NCBI RefSeq assembly: GCF_018143015.1 | Contig: NC_054743.1 | Coordinates: forward strand, 33,443,934-33,507,933 | DNA length: 64,000 nt | From: Lytechinus variegatus | Lineage: Eukaryota > Echinodermata > Echinoidea > Temnopleuroida > Toxopneustidae | Direction: 5' to 3' | Shown here: positions 42,223 to 53,254 of the stretch, piece by piece | Position numbering within the stretch: position 1 is the first letter of the stretch | Layout of the letters: every line of letters starts with the position of its first letter | The notes under the pieces: generated by a model | Databases searched by the model: none | The model's input: only the letters and a program-made list of their open reading frames with translations | Told to the model about the DNA's origin: nothing | Program-made: the position numbers and the translations under genes

Positions 42223-43431
42223 TCATCTGAGTCTTTCCCTCGCTCTACTATCTTCTCTTGCAAAGAAAGCATTGGAGAGCCTTGTCATAAAGGCAGACAT
42301 GCTTTGGAACAGTCTGGATACCATCAATGCTACTTCATCTTCAACAACTGCTTCCCGACTCTCGTTTGAATTACTTCTGATAATGGATTCTCTCTGATCT
42401 ATTTTAGAGTATTCATCCAAAACTTTTGCAATCTCCTTCTCAGGCTGGATGTGAACTTTTTGGAGTTTGATAATGGGAACAATCAGGTTAAAATCATTCA
42501 CTCTTCTGTTGATCTGTTTAACTTTCTCACTGAACTCAAATTGCAGATCCGCCCATTTGCTTACATTGTAGTCATTCAGAGGTTCTGCACCAAGCTTCAG
42601 ACGTTCATGCAAAAGGGTATTCTTGGCCTCAGTAAGCATGTTCCGTATGTCCTTTTCTAGTTGAATCCATTCGGGGGCGTAACCATTGTTGACGAGAACC
42701 TCGTTCAGGTTGTGTGTGGCAGCATCCACATAAGGGCAATAGGCCGTTTTGGGTGGCAGGGGTTTCCCCATACCTGGCAGATCATCAAACTCGCCTTTAG
42801 CCATGGAGTCTTGGATCAAATCCTCTACAAGCCTTTCAATGACATTTGTTGTTCTTATCTTCCTTGCAGCTTTCTTATCCTTCAACACCAAGCCTTTCTC
42901 ATCGGTCACAGCAATCTTATATATCCTGTGAGTGCTTACGGCATCCGATGCTTTCATAGCACGATATTTCTGATATTGCTTCTGTCGCTGACTAGGTGTG
43001 CCGAACCCTATTCCCTCATACTCCAGATACTGTCTATGTTGAGGAACTGTATGTTTGATGTCAAATTCACACTCATCATCATCATCCTCCTGTGATAGTT
43101 CATCCTCTAATCCCTCCCGTCTACCTTGCTTTTCCATCTTTTCCACATGAAGGCAAATGGTGTTGTAGGCTTGCTGGATCTGGGTGAACTTGTTCCCATC
43201 GGCCTGTCTGCTTTTGCTATCAGGATGGTACACCTTGGCAAGTTTGAAGTACGCCTCCTTGATCTCTACCATACTACTTTCCTCAGACACGTTGAGGAGC
43301 TGGTAGCAGTCTCTAACATTCTTGCTGATCTTGTAACCAAGGTAAGGAGAGCTTGTGTGAAAGGAGCTGATCCCTGACCACATCTGATACAGAAGCCTCC
43401 TCCTGTGACAATGCAGCAGAGGACTAGCCAT
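42223..43431 (-). CDS. DNAJC28: DnaJ homolog subfamily C member 28 (J domain + DUF1992)
   Basis: One exon encodes 402 residues. The start chosen is the ATG at 43431 (MASPLLHCHRRRLLYQMWSG); the open frame continues upstream without an ATG to a splice acceptor, TTTTGCAG. Residues 1-38 are Arg/Ser-rich with few acids, like a mitochondrial presequence. The J domain spans about 41-100, with the HPD motif at 69-71 in KVYHPDSKS. An acidic linker (EDDDDECE) follows. The DUF1992 region spans about 196-280 (RLVEDLIQDSMAKGEFDDLP, GMGKPLPP), which identifies the DNAJC28 family. The family includes a mitochondrial member in vertebrates, but its client is poorly defined. By family rule, the HPD loop would activate an Hsp70. 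No frame disruption is seen. Confidence 0.92.
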   Translation of the reverse strand: MASPLLHCHRRRLLYQMWSGISSFHTSSPYLGYKISKNVRDCYQLLNVSEESSMVEIKEAYFKLAKVYHPDSKSRQADGNKFTQIQQAYNTICLHVEKMEKQGRREGLEDELSQEDDDDECEFDIKHTVPQHRQYLEYEGIGFGTPSQRQKQYQKYRAMKASDAVSTHRIYKIAVTDEKGLVLKDKKAARKIRTTNVIERLVEDLIQDSMAKGEFDDLPGMGKPLPPKTAYCPYVDAATHNLNEVLVNNGYAPEWIQLEKDIRNMLTEAKNTLLHERLKLGAEPLNDYNVSKWADLQFEFSEKVKQINRRVNDFNLIVPIIKLQKVHIQPEKEIAKVLDEYSKIDQRESIIRSNSNESREAVVEDEVALMVSRLFQSMSAFMTRLSNAFFAREDSRARERLR

Positions 43432-43925
43432 CTTGATATCAGGTGTGGTCCATTCACTTTGATCCTGCAAAAGAAAGGGAAAATAGCTGAATATTTTTCT
43501 TTTACTTTTAACAATTACTTACAAATTAACAATCATATTTAACATCATTTCCAAGCTTCAAATCATCAATGTTTTCAAATTCAACATTCATTTTTCACAG
43601 AGAAATATGGCTCAGAATAAAAATTAAAATCAATTAATATGTACTATTTAATATGTACTATTCTACACATTTTTAAGATTGGAAATTAGCTGCAACTTGC
43701 AAGTGAATTAAAATTCACAACTGACCTTAGTACAGTTCTTGTTCCATTCAGGAACAGTGTCATATATTTCGGGGTCCCACATTACACACAGCCAATTCTA
43801 AATCTAAATTCGAACTTCTAAGCTATTTGTTTTGGACTCAAAGCTAGACTCATCTTAATAATTATAAACTAAGAGTAGACATGTGAATGGGGGACACAGT
43901 CACACCCTTCCCTGACAGTGAGACC

Positions 43926-45256
43926 TTAAAGGACAAGTCCACCCCAACAAAAACTTGATTTGAATAAAAGAGAAAAATTAAACAAGCACAACACTGAAAA
44001 TTTCATCAAAATCTGATGTAAAATAAGAAAGTTATGACATTTAAAGTTTCGCTTCATTTAACGAAACAGTTATATGCACATCTCGGTCATTATGCAAATA
44101 AGGGAACTGATGACACCACTCACAATTTCTTTTGTATTTTGTTATATGAGATTTGAAAAAAAAAAAAAAATTCTCGTCATTTTCATGTGAAATGAACATG
44201 ATGAAGTTTCATTCCTCCCTGAACACGTGGAATTCCATTTTTAACATTTTGTGCTTCAGGCAAGGAGGTCCTAATCATCAAATTTGTAAAAATTGTATGA
44301 TTGAAACAAAAAAAAACAAAAGAAATAGTGAGTGACATCATGAACTCTCTCATTTGGATGTAACTGGCTCGTTCATATAACTATTTTGTTAAAAATAAGC
44401 GAAACTTTGAAATGTCATAACTTTCTTATTTTTACATCCGATTTTGATGAAATTTTCAGCAATACTTTGGTCTTTGCTGATTTTTCTCTGACTCTGTTTA
44501 GGTATGTTGTAAAAGCGCCCTCTAGGTGCTTTCTAAATGAGGCAATGAGTGTGCTGGCTTGATTTGCAGGGCGATTGTGGGGGCAGTGCTTTGCATTGTT
44601 TTTGCATGTGCAAGGAAAGGTTATTGCCCATGGCATCATTGTTTTTACATAGTTGAATGTTTATAGCAGCTCTCTAGACTTGAAAAAAAAAAATTATTCG
44701 GCGATCTTGGGACTCTGTGTGCTACTGGAACTTTGGCCTTGCTTTCAATTCAACCTCTTGCTATTCAAATTTACAGGTTTCATACCACTATAAAAGGTAT
44801 TCATACCAATAGAGCAACATTTTAACTATATTGTGGTGAAATTTTAATGAAATCTACTGACGCCAAGTGTGTTTTTTTTGTCCCTGTTTCGGCGGCATCT
44901 GTTATTTTGGGGAGTGTTTTGGGGCACTTCCATATATGCAAATGCATGCGCATTGCTGTTTTCTATTAGTGCACCTTGGTCCCAGTTAAGATCACAACTT
45001 TTGGCTTAAAAAACAAAGGAATACCGGTACATAAGAATTGAATAGGCGATTTATATGACCTTAAAACTGCAATAACTTTCTTATTTCTGGGGCTATTGAG
45101 ATAAATGAGGTGTTAAATTAAAGGTCTTGATGAGCTCTAAATGATGCCATGAAGAAAACATCATATTTCTAAGATTTCTTTTTTTTGCAACATACCTAGG
45201 CTACGGTACTCTGTTGATTCAAATCTTCATTTTTCTGAGGTGGACTTGACCTTTAA
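43926..45256. mobile_element. TTAA MITE family B copy 1, with nested TIR element
   Basis: TTAAAGGACAAGTCCACCCC at the left and TGAGGTGGACTTGACCTTTAA-type sequence at the right are the ends. The copy at 54716-55272 gives the uninterrupted form. The extra 0.7 kb is the element at 44491-45208. Confidence 0.8.
44491..45208. mobile_element. TIR element nested in family B copy 1
   Basis: The subterminal inverted pair is TTTAGGTATGTTG and CAACATACCTAGG. CTCTG sits just outside on both sides (44486-44490 and 45209-45213), consistent with a 5-6-bp target duplication. No coding frame is seen. Confidence 0.65.
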
Positions 45257-45310
45257 CTGTAACGGCATAGTCGTGACCCAAGACAAAGTTTCATAATACA
45301 AATTAAATGA

Positions 45311-45450
45311 AACATCAAACAGCCGCCGCCACACCTCGACGGCAGCGGCCACTTCCCGCCGGCGCCGCCTCGCGGCCGGGCCTGCGGCCGGACATCGAGC
45401 TCGCCATCACTGCCAACGCCAAGTCAACGAATCGCGGTCCGGCCCCTAAT
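45311..45450. other. GC-rich island in an AT-rich region
   Basis: This stretch is dense in CG and GC dinucleotides (GGCGCCGCCTCGCGGCCGGG), unlike its flanks. It lies 90 bp downstream of the putative DNAJC28 5' exon donor. It may be a CpG-rich promoter-proximal patch or inserted foreign DNA. The short frame across it is not recognisable. Confidence 0.5.
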
Positions 45451-45539
45451 ACAATTATACAGAGTTTACAGCTGAAAAAAAGAGGTTCATTTCTACGCCA
45501 ATGCTGACTTACGTCATGGGTTAACTTACCAGGAGTTCT

Positions 45540-45620
45540 CGAAAGAAAATCAGGCTTTGGAGACCCTCTGACTTCAAATTCAATTGTACTTTGAATTCCA
45601 CTTCCGATTTAATACTAATA
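45540..45620 (-). other. DNAJC28: Probable non-coding 5' exon of DNAJC28 (5' limit unknown)
   Basis: A strong donor, CTG|GTAAGTTAAC, is present on the minus strand with the last exon base at 45540. It pairs naturally with the acceptor at about 43463 just upstream of the DNAJC28 ATG, giving a 2.1 kb 5' UTR intron. That intron contains MITE B1. The upstream limit is a guess. Confidence 0.4.
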
Positions 45621-45876
45621 CTAATAGTGGTATTTTAATATTACGCAATGGTTAACCTCATTTCCACAATTCTCTCGGATCGCGGATCGTACATGCGAGT
45701 TTCTTCTTATAATGTTGATTTGAGTGGCGATAAGATTTGAGTTGCGATCAAAATTGCGATGACAGTCTGGGGGCGGTTTTTCCTTTTTTCTGTCAAATAA
45801 TTTTGCAACGGTGGACTCTCTTATCCCATTCTGGGTTAAACTATGGACCAACTAGGTCCATGACAACCCCATAGGC

Positions 45877-45924
45877 GGATCCAGCGGGGGGGGGCGGGCC
45901 CCTCGCCCCCCCCCCGCTGGATCC
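45877..45924. repeat. 48-bp G/C palindrome
   Basis: GGATCCAGCGGGG and its complement close a near-perfect hairpin of G- and C-runs. GGCGGATCC-type ends also occur at 47633 and 47675, so this may be a transposon terminus or two abutting termini. Confidence 0.6.
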
Positions 45925-46055
45925 CCATTGGCGGAACAAAAGGGAAAAAGGAGGGAAGAGAGGAGAAAAAAGGAAGAGGAGGAAGACGAGTGAATAAAAT
46001 AAGGGGAAGACTTGAAAAACAAAAAGAATCTTTCATGTTACTAGATGAAATTTTC

Positions 46056-48620
46056 GCTCGCACTTCGCGCTCGCATTGCATGTTAGGTGATTTACATCTT
46101 GTTCAATATGGAGTTTGAATATTTGTAAGTCAATATACAAAACATAATTCACCTCGGAAATAGGACTTTCATTATTTTGTGTGATTTACAAATTGATTTT
46201 TAAAAGTACTCTGTAACAACGTCAGTTTTATGGTCTGAATAATAACATTGTCTGCTCGTGCTGCGCGCTCGCAATTTTTGATATACCTATTATTTACGTG
46301 TATTCTATAATTTTTTCAAAATATCCCTTTCAGGTCTGATTTTAAAACGCATCAGCTAGCGCCGCACGCTGGCATTTTGATTGGCGAATTATGTATGTCT
46401 CAATATAGTTTATAAAACAAGGTACATAAATCCCCTTTGAATTCATGACAGTATATCAAAAAAATTTGCTCGCGATTTGTGCTCGCATTAATCGTTCAAA
46501 TACATTAACAGATGCATCCTATTTATAATAACAAAAAGTGCTTGAAATGTTCAGTTTTCAGGCCATAATATCGTCAGATTTCGTGCCCTCATTAGGCATT
46601 AATGAATAAGATATTGATTTGATAATTAAATTGTTCATTTTGTTTTATCTCGCGCCGCAAGAGGAATAGTCATCATTTTCATATGATGACATGCATGTCC
46701 CGGTCCTAGCTATGTTAAAACTCAAAGTAATATATATTAAGGAAAAATACCAACTCTTTATTAAGTGCGATCCATATTCACCTCACACTTTTCCTACCAA
46801 CTGCTTGAAATATAGAAATGAAACTGACTCTCTTTTTTTTCATATTGGACTATCAAATAGTTTAGGCTCGCGTAGATTTTCTAGGTTTGAATATGAAACA
46901 CACGCGCATGTTTATTCAGATACTCAACTTGTTCTCTATTCAAATTATTATCCAGTTTTGGATCGCAATATCAAAAATTTTCTGATCGCATTTTTAATGT
47001 AGGAAGATTCCCTATTACTCATTCTTTTCATGATTTACAAAACATGAATAGAGTGTCCAGATTTTAGGTCTAAATCTCGAATTTTTCGCTCGCGCTTCGC
47101 GCTCGCATCAATTGTCTAGGTGAATAGCTATCCTGTTCACGATTACAAAAGTTGATTAGTATTTTACACGATACTTCGTGTAGAAATGTCAAAAAATTTC
47201 AGCTCGCGCTTCGCGCTCCCATTATTTGATTTTTAAAACTTGTAACGTCTTCATAGCTAATTGCAAGAAGTCTTTAACAGGTACGTATACTTTTCCATCA
47301 GTTCATTTCTGATCGCACTTCGCGTTCATAGTAATTATTCATTTGCATACAGATCTTTTTCAGGCTCGACAAAAATTGCCCAGAATGTTCAAAATTTTGG
47401 GGAAAAGAACATAAGATTTCCTCGAAAAAATTGGCTCGCGCTTCGCGCTCGCATTATATAAATAAAGAATATGATATATATCCATGCATATTCATAAGAA
47501 TAACGCTAAGAAGTGACTACACCTTCAAAAAAAAAAGCAGCTTCGAGCGGCCGATCGGGACTCATTTTATGGCTAAAAAAAATCCGGCCCCCCCCCCCTA
47601 TTTCCTCAATTTACAGCATGCAGCCAAGCATGGGCGGATCGAATCTTTCCTCGAAGGTAGGGGGACCAGGGGCGGATCTAGCTCCCGCCATTTTTTCTTT
47701 CACCTGTAATTCTCCCCGATTGGGGGGGGCACCAGCAAAAATTTCGAGTCACTTAGGGAGCGCAAAACGTGCTCAGCTGCAAGTATATACTGACTTAATA
47801 GAGATAATTGAGGACATGCAGTGCCATTAAACGGATATGTATTTTACTGATTAAATAATGTGAGTGCGAAGCGCGAGCTGAAAAATTTATTATATTCAGA
47901 GCTAAAAAGGGACATTATAAGCTATTTTTTTGTAATCATGATACGTAACTGTCTCGCTTAACATACAATGCGATAGCGAAGCGCGAGCTTAAATATTTGT
48001 ACATAATCTTGAACAGGGAAATTTTAAGGACTTTAAGAGTATAATTTTCTCACCATAGTCATCTTATGCTAGTGCTATCCTTTGCTGATTTTGTTAGAAT
48101 TACATCTAAACACAGTCGTGAAGCACTTTTTGTAGTTATTGTAATCATGATTAACATATATATACGCATCTTACTAATCAAATACTGCAAGCGCGAAGCG
48201 CGAGCCGAAAATTTTGGAAATTCAGACCTGAAGAGGGGCATTCTAGGCTTGTTTGTCAGAATTCCCTATAAGACCGTATACGTATTTCACTAACCAAATG
48301 CTGCGAGCACGAGCTGAAGTTTTTGTATATATTGACCCCAATCCATTAAGAGTATAGTCATCTAATGTGTCATAGTCATCTAATGTGAGTGCCAAGCGCT
48401 TGCTAATTTTGTTACAATTACATCTAAACACATGAAGCATATTTTTTTAAGTCGTTGTAATCGTGATTATCATACGCATCTCACTAATCAAATACTGCTA
48501 GCGCGAAGCGCGAGCTGAAAATTTTGAAATTCAGACATGAAGAGGGGCATTCTAAAGCTTGTTTGTAAGAATTCACTAAGACCCTACTGACCCCAAATGA
48601 TGCGAGCGCGAAGTGCGAGC
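46056..48620. repeat. Inverted array of about 110-bp repeats around GAGCGCGAAGCGCGAGC
   Basis: GCTCGCGCTTCGCGCTCGCA-type copies start at 46056, 46254, 46355, 46468, 47088, 47202, 47311 and 47434. Past 47460 the motif flips, with copies at 47861, 47969, 48186, 48301, 48387, 48496 and 48601. Spacing is about 100-120 bp or twice that. Linkers are alike between units (TGAAAATTTTGAAATTCAGA...GGGGCATTCTA). The pivot at 47461-47860 contains GGGGCGGATCTAGC-type ends. Confidence 0.85.
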
Positions 48621-48915
48621 TGATTTTTTTTATATATATTTAGATCAGAAATTAAAATTGACACTTTTAAGGACCGATTTTAGGAGTTCATGAAGAGCAG
48701 AAATATCACCAATCCACTAATGTGAACGTTAGCACGGACAGGAAATGTTTTATAAGACCTGAAAATAGGGCAATCACTTTAAGTAGTCACGAAAAAAATA
48801 ATATGTCACTACATAAAACAATAATAAATCGAATTGCGAGGAAATATATTTGTTGTATATTGATTTGAAAACGGGAGATTTTAGTACAACATGCATATAC
48901 TTTTGATATATTTCG

Positions 48916-49419
48916 TTAAAGGGGAAGTTCACCCTGAAAAAAAGTTTATTGTAAAAATAGCAGAAAAAATAATAAAAAATATTGCCGAAGGTTTGAGAAA
49001 AATTCATCAAATAATTAAAAAGTTATTAGAATTTCAATTATTTGATTTGTGACGTCATATGCGAGCAGCATTCCTACATAGCGAATGGTAAAAAATCAAT
49101 GAAATGTCATTTTCTCAGAAAATTGAAAATGGTTTTCACTGTAACTTTTGTATATCAATAGACAAATCATTTCACACCCGTTCATGAAAAGAAAACAAAA
49201 TTAAGTCATCAGGAATCATACAAAATTTGAAATTCATACATTTTATATTATATAACACATGGGGCAGCTGCTCGTTTATGACGTCACAAATCCAAAATTT
49301 TGAACTCTAATAACTTTCTTACTCTTTAACGGATTTTCCTCAAACCTTCACCAATATCTTTTACTATTTTTCTGCTATTTTTACAACAAAGTTTTCTTCA
49401 GGGTGAACTTCCCCTTTAA
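48916..49419. mobile_element. TTAA MITE family C
   Basis: TTAAAGGGGAAGTTCACCCT at the left and AGGGTGAACTTCCCCTTTAA at the right. Arms fold back through TTTGTGACGTCAT / ATGACGTCACAAA. Confidence 0.88.
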
Positions 49420-49666
49420 ACAGTCTATGCGAGCACCAGGAACAATGAAGACACAATATGGAGCATATAATGTTTCGTAAAGTTATGAAAAAATGCTTCT
49501 TATGTAACATAATTTAATATAACATTATAATGAACAATAATTTCTTCTATCCCCTCTATACGTTTCTCTTCCCTTTTCCCTCTTTTTCTCCTTTTCCTTT
49601 TTTTAGCCAGCCAAGGTGGGGGGGAGGGGGCACGTGCCCCCCATGCCCCCGTAGTTACGCCACTGA

Positions 49667-50603
49667 TCACTCACTATTTCTTTTGTTTTTTATTGTTTGA
49701 ATTATACAAAATTTCAATTACGAATTTGACGATAAGGGCCTCCTTGCCTGAACCACGAAATGCTAAAATAATGGAATTCCACGTGTGCAGGGAGGAATGA
49801 AACTTCATTTCACATGACAATGACGAGAAAATATTTCATATTTCATTCCCGGGGGGGCCACTTCCATTCACGAGTGGATACCATGCGCGACCATGGGGTC
49901 TCGAAAAGCACCCTAAACACGTAATTTCCATTTTCTGAAAATGCACCCCTTAACAAGTATTGGCGTTTGAAACCCTACCCTTTACAAGTATTGGAAACAA
50001 AACGATACTCTTGGCAAATGTTCCCTGAAATGAACCCCTAAACAAGTAAAGGATGTTTTATTGTTACGGGTCCTTCGGTTATTCGGTTTAGAACGACCCC
50101 ACCTTCGATCTACACCTCGCGCAGATCGGACCCTAAACACGAAGTGTTGGGGCAAAAAAGACATCCTTTATAAAACATTCTATCTTTGTTTTATCATCCC
50201 CGCAAATTCGACCCTAAACACGTAATTTTCCTTGCGAAATAGATACCCTTTTTTTCATTATTTTTGTGTTTTTGACACCCTTATCACGTTACGTACGTAA
50301 CGTGCCCTATCGTGAAAAAGACATCCTTTTTACGTGTTTTTTTGGTCGCGCATGGTATCCACTCGTCAATGTAAGTGGCCCCCCCGGGATTTCATATAAT
50401 GAAATACAAAAGAAATAGTGAAAGAGTGATGTCATCAGTTCCCTCATTGGCATACTGACCAAGATATGCATATGACCGTTTTGTGAAATGAAGCGAAACT
50501 TTAAAATATCAAGTTTTTATGAATTTTTCAGTGTCACGCTTGTTGATTTTTTTGTATCTTTTTATACAAATCAAGTTTTTGTTGGGGTGGACTTGTCCTT
50601 TAA
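49667..50603 (-). mobile_element. TTAA MITE family B copy 2 (left-truncated), with nested family A
   Basis: The sequence matches the family B interior and ends in GGGTGGACTTGTCCTTTAA. It abuts CGTAGTTACGCCACTG at its truncated left side, the end of another repeat type. Family A copy 3 interrupts it at 49847-50389. Confidence 0.75.
49847..50389. mobile_element. Family A TIR element copy 3 (compact, complete)
   Basis: TCCCGGGGGGGCCACTTCCA at the left and GTGGCCCCCCCGGGA at the right, extending through GAGTGGATACCATGCGCGAC and its complement. TTTCAT flanks both sides. A perfect 20-bp palindrome CACGTTACGTACGTAACGTG lies at about 50285-50304. Confidence 0.85.
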
Positions 50604-52998
50604 AAAAAATCAATTTGTAAATCAAACAAAATAATAAAAGCTCGATGTTCGAGCTGAAATATGCATTTATATTGTCACGTGGGAAGTGACTTTTTTTTAA
50701 TTATTTATCTACTGCTGCTCGACACCAAATAAGGAATACGTAAAAACTGAGGATTACAGTTATGAAAGATTTAATCAAAGCTCTTAAATTATTCTGTGGT
50801 TTCCTTTGATATCTTTTACAATGATTTACATGAAAATATACATGGATATGGATTATGGATAACAAAATATAACTTAACTTAAACGGTAATATCGTTGATG
50901 TGAGCCCCCATCATATCTGGTCTGACACGCCCCACTTGGCCCTGCATGGTGGTCGGTCCAGTTCCTGGCCTCCGCAGGTTGCGATGTCTCTTCTCCACTC
51001 GGCCTCGGCCTCCGTAGACTGTGTTACCCCCTCGATGAGTAGCCCCTGGCCAGATAAGAGAGATGTGGCTTCAACGAATTAGTGGACGAGATCGAGCCCC
51101 CAATGATGACATGAATTTTGACCAGTCATGTCGGTGGAGAACCGGCGGCAGCTGGGGTCGTTATCTCGTCAGCGACGTAGTCCCTCAGTTATAACTTATA
51201 ACTAAAATTGACCCCTAATATACCCTACCATTACTAGGAATAACTGTACAATTTCTATAAAGTCTTTTTAATAACAGATGAGTGCATAAAGCAACACATT
51301 CTTATTAATAAAAGACACTTCCTGTGTATCTGTACAACTACATTCATCAATGTTAGAGCACTGTATTGGCTATTTATGACGCCTGTATTAAAATGCTTCT
51401 TCTCACATGTCTAATAAGAAATATTTCGAACACCTGTATAAAATATGATATAAACCTGGTACACTTGTACTCTAAGGGGGGTCAAGCGTTTCCAATGCTT
51501 GCTCTTAAAGTATTCAAAACACGTGTGCCTGTTGTCTATAAGCCTTCCCTATCCTGGATGAAGTAAAAAAAAATGTTTAACACATGAAACCATTCTATAA
51601 TTAAATTTCTTTCCTGACATATATATTTTAATACTTGATGCCAAAAGCTGTACATATCAACATAATAAACACGATATGCGCATGTCATAGAGATATACTA
51701 ATAACGCCTAACCTCTCTACGGCGCATCAAACAGGCTATGCGAGCGCGAAGCGCGAGCAAAAATTTAATACATTTTCAAATCATTTTCCAAGTAATTCCC
51801 TTGACCTTATTCTATAAGCCAGTTCGTACTTGCGCATGATCAGACTCGAAGGTTGGTACGGTGGTTTAAAATTTAATGAGATAAGCACCAACTTTGATTT
51901 CTTGATTATTCATATATTCTTTTGAATTGTGTTTTTCGTTTAAATCCACAAAAAACAACAATGCGTCCACGAACGACTGGTATTTCACATGGCAGTTCGC
52001 CACATGCATTGTACAACATATGCATTCAAAGTAGAAGTGCAAATACCTTTATATAGCGTGTTCATTGATGTGTTATAATCCCCTGATCTATTCAATTTCT
52101 CCATCCTGCTTACGTAATATCTTGCTTTGAAATTTGCCTATCACAATGAAAGAAATGAAAGGTTATTTGACCAAAATTGCCCGTGATTTACCGACCGGCC
52201 TTGTATTACCGAACGCGTGCATACTAGGCGTCGGAAAATCATAACATATACGCTCAAAATTTTGCAACATCCTTCCAAAGGGAACTTGAATAGAAAGATG
52301 ATGAAAAATGGTCAAAAACACATTTTCAAAGATTTTCAAAGATTTTTAAAATATCAATTCTGAATTGATATTTTAAAAATATTAAACTATGGTAAAAATA
52401 TTTCAACAGTGATTTTGTTGTTTTCTCAATTTTCCCATAGAAAACACACGTTCGGTAATACGATACCTTTTTCAAGTGACAAAAATATTTCACATGCGAA
52501 TAGGGGTCCCGAATTGGAAGCTATTATCATAAAAAGGAAAAATGATTTCGGCAATTTTTTTTTATATATATTTATATTTTGTAGGTAATGTATTTATGTT
52601 GAAAGTTTGATAAATTTTATGAGAACTATGTGTTTGATATATGATTGGATTCATGAAAAGTGTTAACTGGTGTGTTCACTCGTCTCCCTCCTCTTATTTT
52701 TACTCTTCATTATTCATCCTTTTGCCCCTTCTTTTTTCTTTCTTTCCCCCTTTTTTCCATTTTTTCTCCTCCAAAATACATGTATTATTTCGATTTTTAT
52801 TGATGAATTTCTCTTCATAATAAAAGACCAAAAATAGAAAGGGGGCAATTTATATTGTGCCCAGTACTATTTGGGTACTATGGGACGCGACCCCCTGTCC
52901 CCCTGAGATTTCCGCTGGATGCAGCCATAAATTCAATCTCTGCATGCCCGGCCCCAAATGTTCGGACTAAACATAGGTAAACAGTTTCATCAAAATCC
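50604..52998. other. Gene-free intergenic stretch
   Basis: It holds a GC-rich fragment at 50900-51185 and one isolated GAGCGCGAAGCGCGAGC copy at 51741-51757. The remainder is AT-rich with no recognised feature. Confidence 0.5.
50900..51185 (-). other. GC-rich fragment of uncertain origin
   Basis: Its composition differs sharply from its flanks. The minus strand has an open frame of about 55 codons including GVTQSTEAEAEWRRDIATCG. An alternative frame with RGRGRVEKRHRNLRRPG follows a pyrimidine-rich AG at about 51050. It could be an old mobile-element piece or an isolated exon. I recognise no family. Confidence 0.3.
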
Positions 52999-53155
52999 TT
53001 AAAGGACAAGTCCACCCCAACAAAAACTTGATTTGAATAAAAAGAGAAAATTGAACAAGCATAACACTGAAAATTCCATCAAAATCGGATTTAAAATAAG
53101 AAAGATATGACATTTTAAAGTTTCATTTCACAAAACAGAAAAATATGCCCTCTCA
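52999..53155 (+). mobile_element. TTAA MITE family B copy 3 (truncated)
   Basis: It begins TTAAAGGACAAGTCCACCCC and follows family B for about 150 bp, then stops without a second end. It lies about 100 bp upstream of the SYNCRIP first exon. Confidence 0.75.
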
Positions 53156-53254
53156 CATGGGGTGCATTCGAGAGACTAGAGCTATGAACAGATGCATCAT
53201 CCTCCAACGGTTCAATGCACATATTATGCACACTATCCATTTAAACCCCTGAAT

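Noticed and set aside
42661-43095. A 144-residue plus-strand frame inside DNAJC28
   Set aside because: It is antisense to the J-domain/DUF1992 coding exon and unlike any family.
43432-43470. An upstream extension of DNAJC28 (DQSEWTTPDIK) as coding
   Set aside because: There is no ATG in this stretch and it begins at a splice acceptor. It is more likely 5' UTR unless an upstream exon supplies a start.
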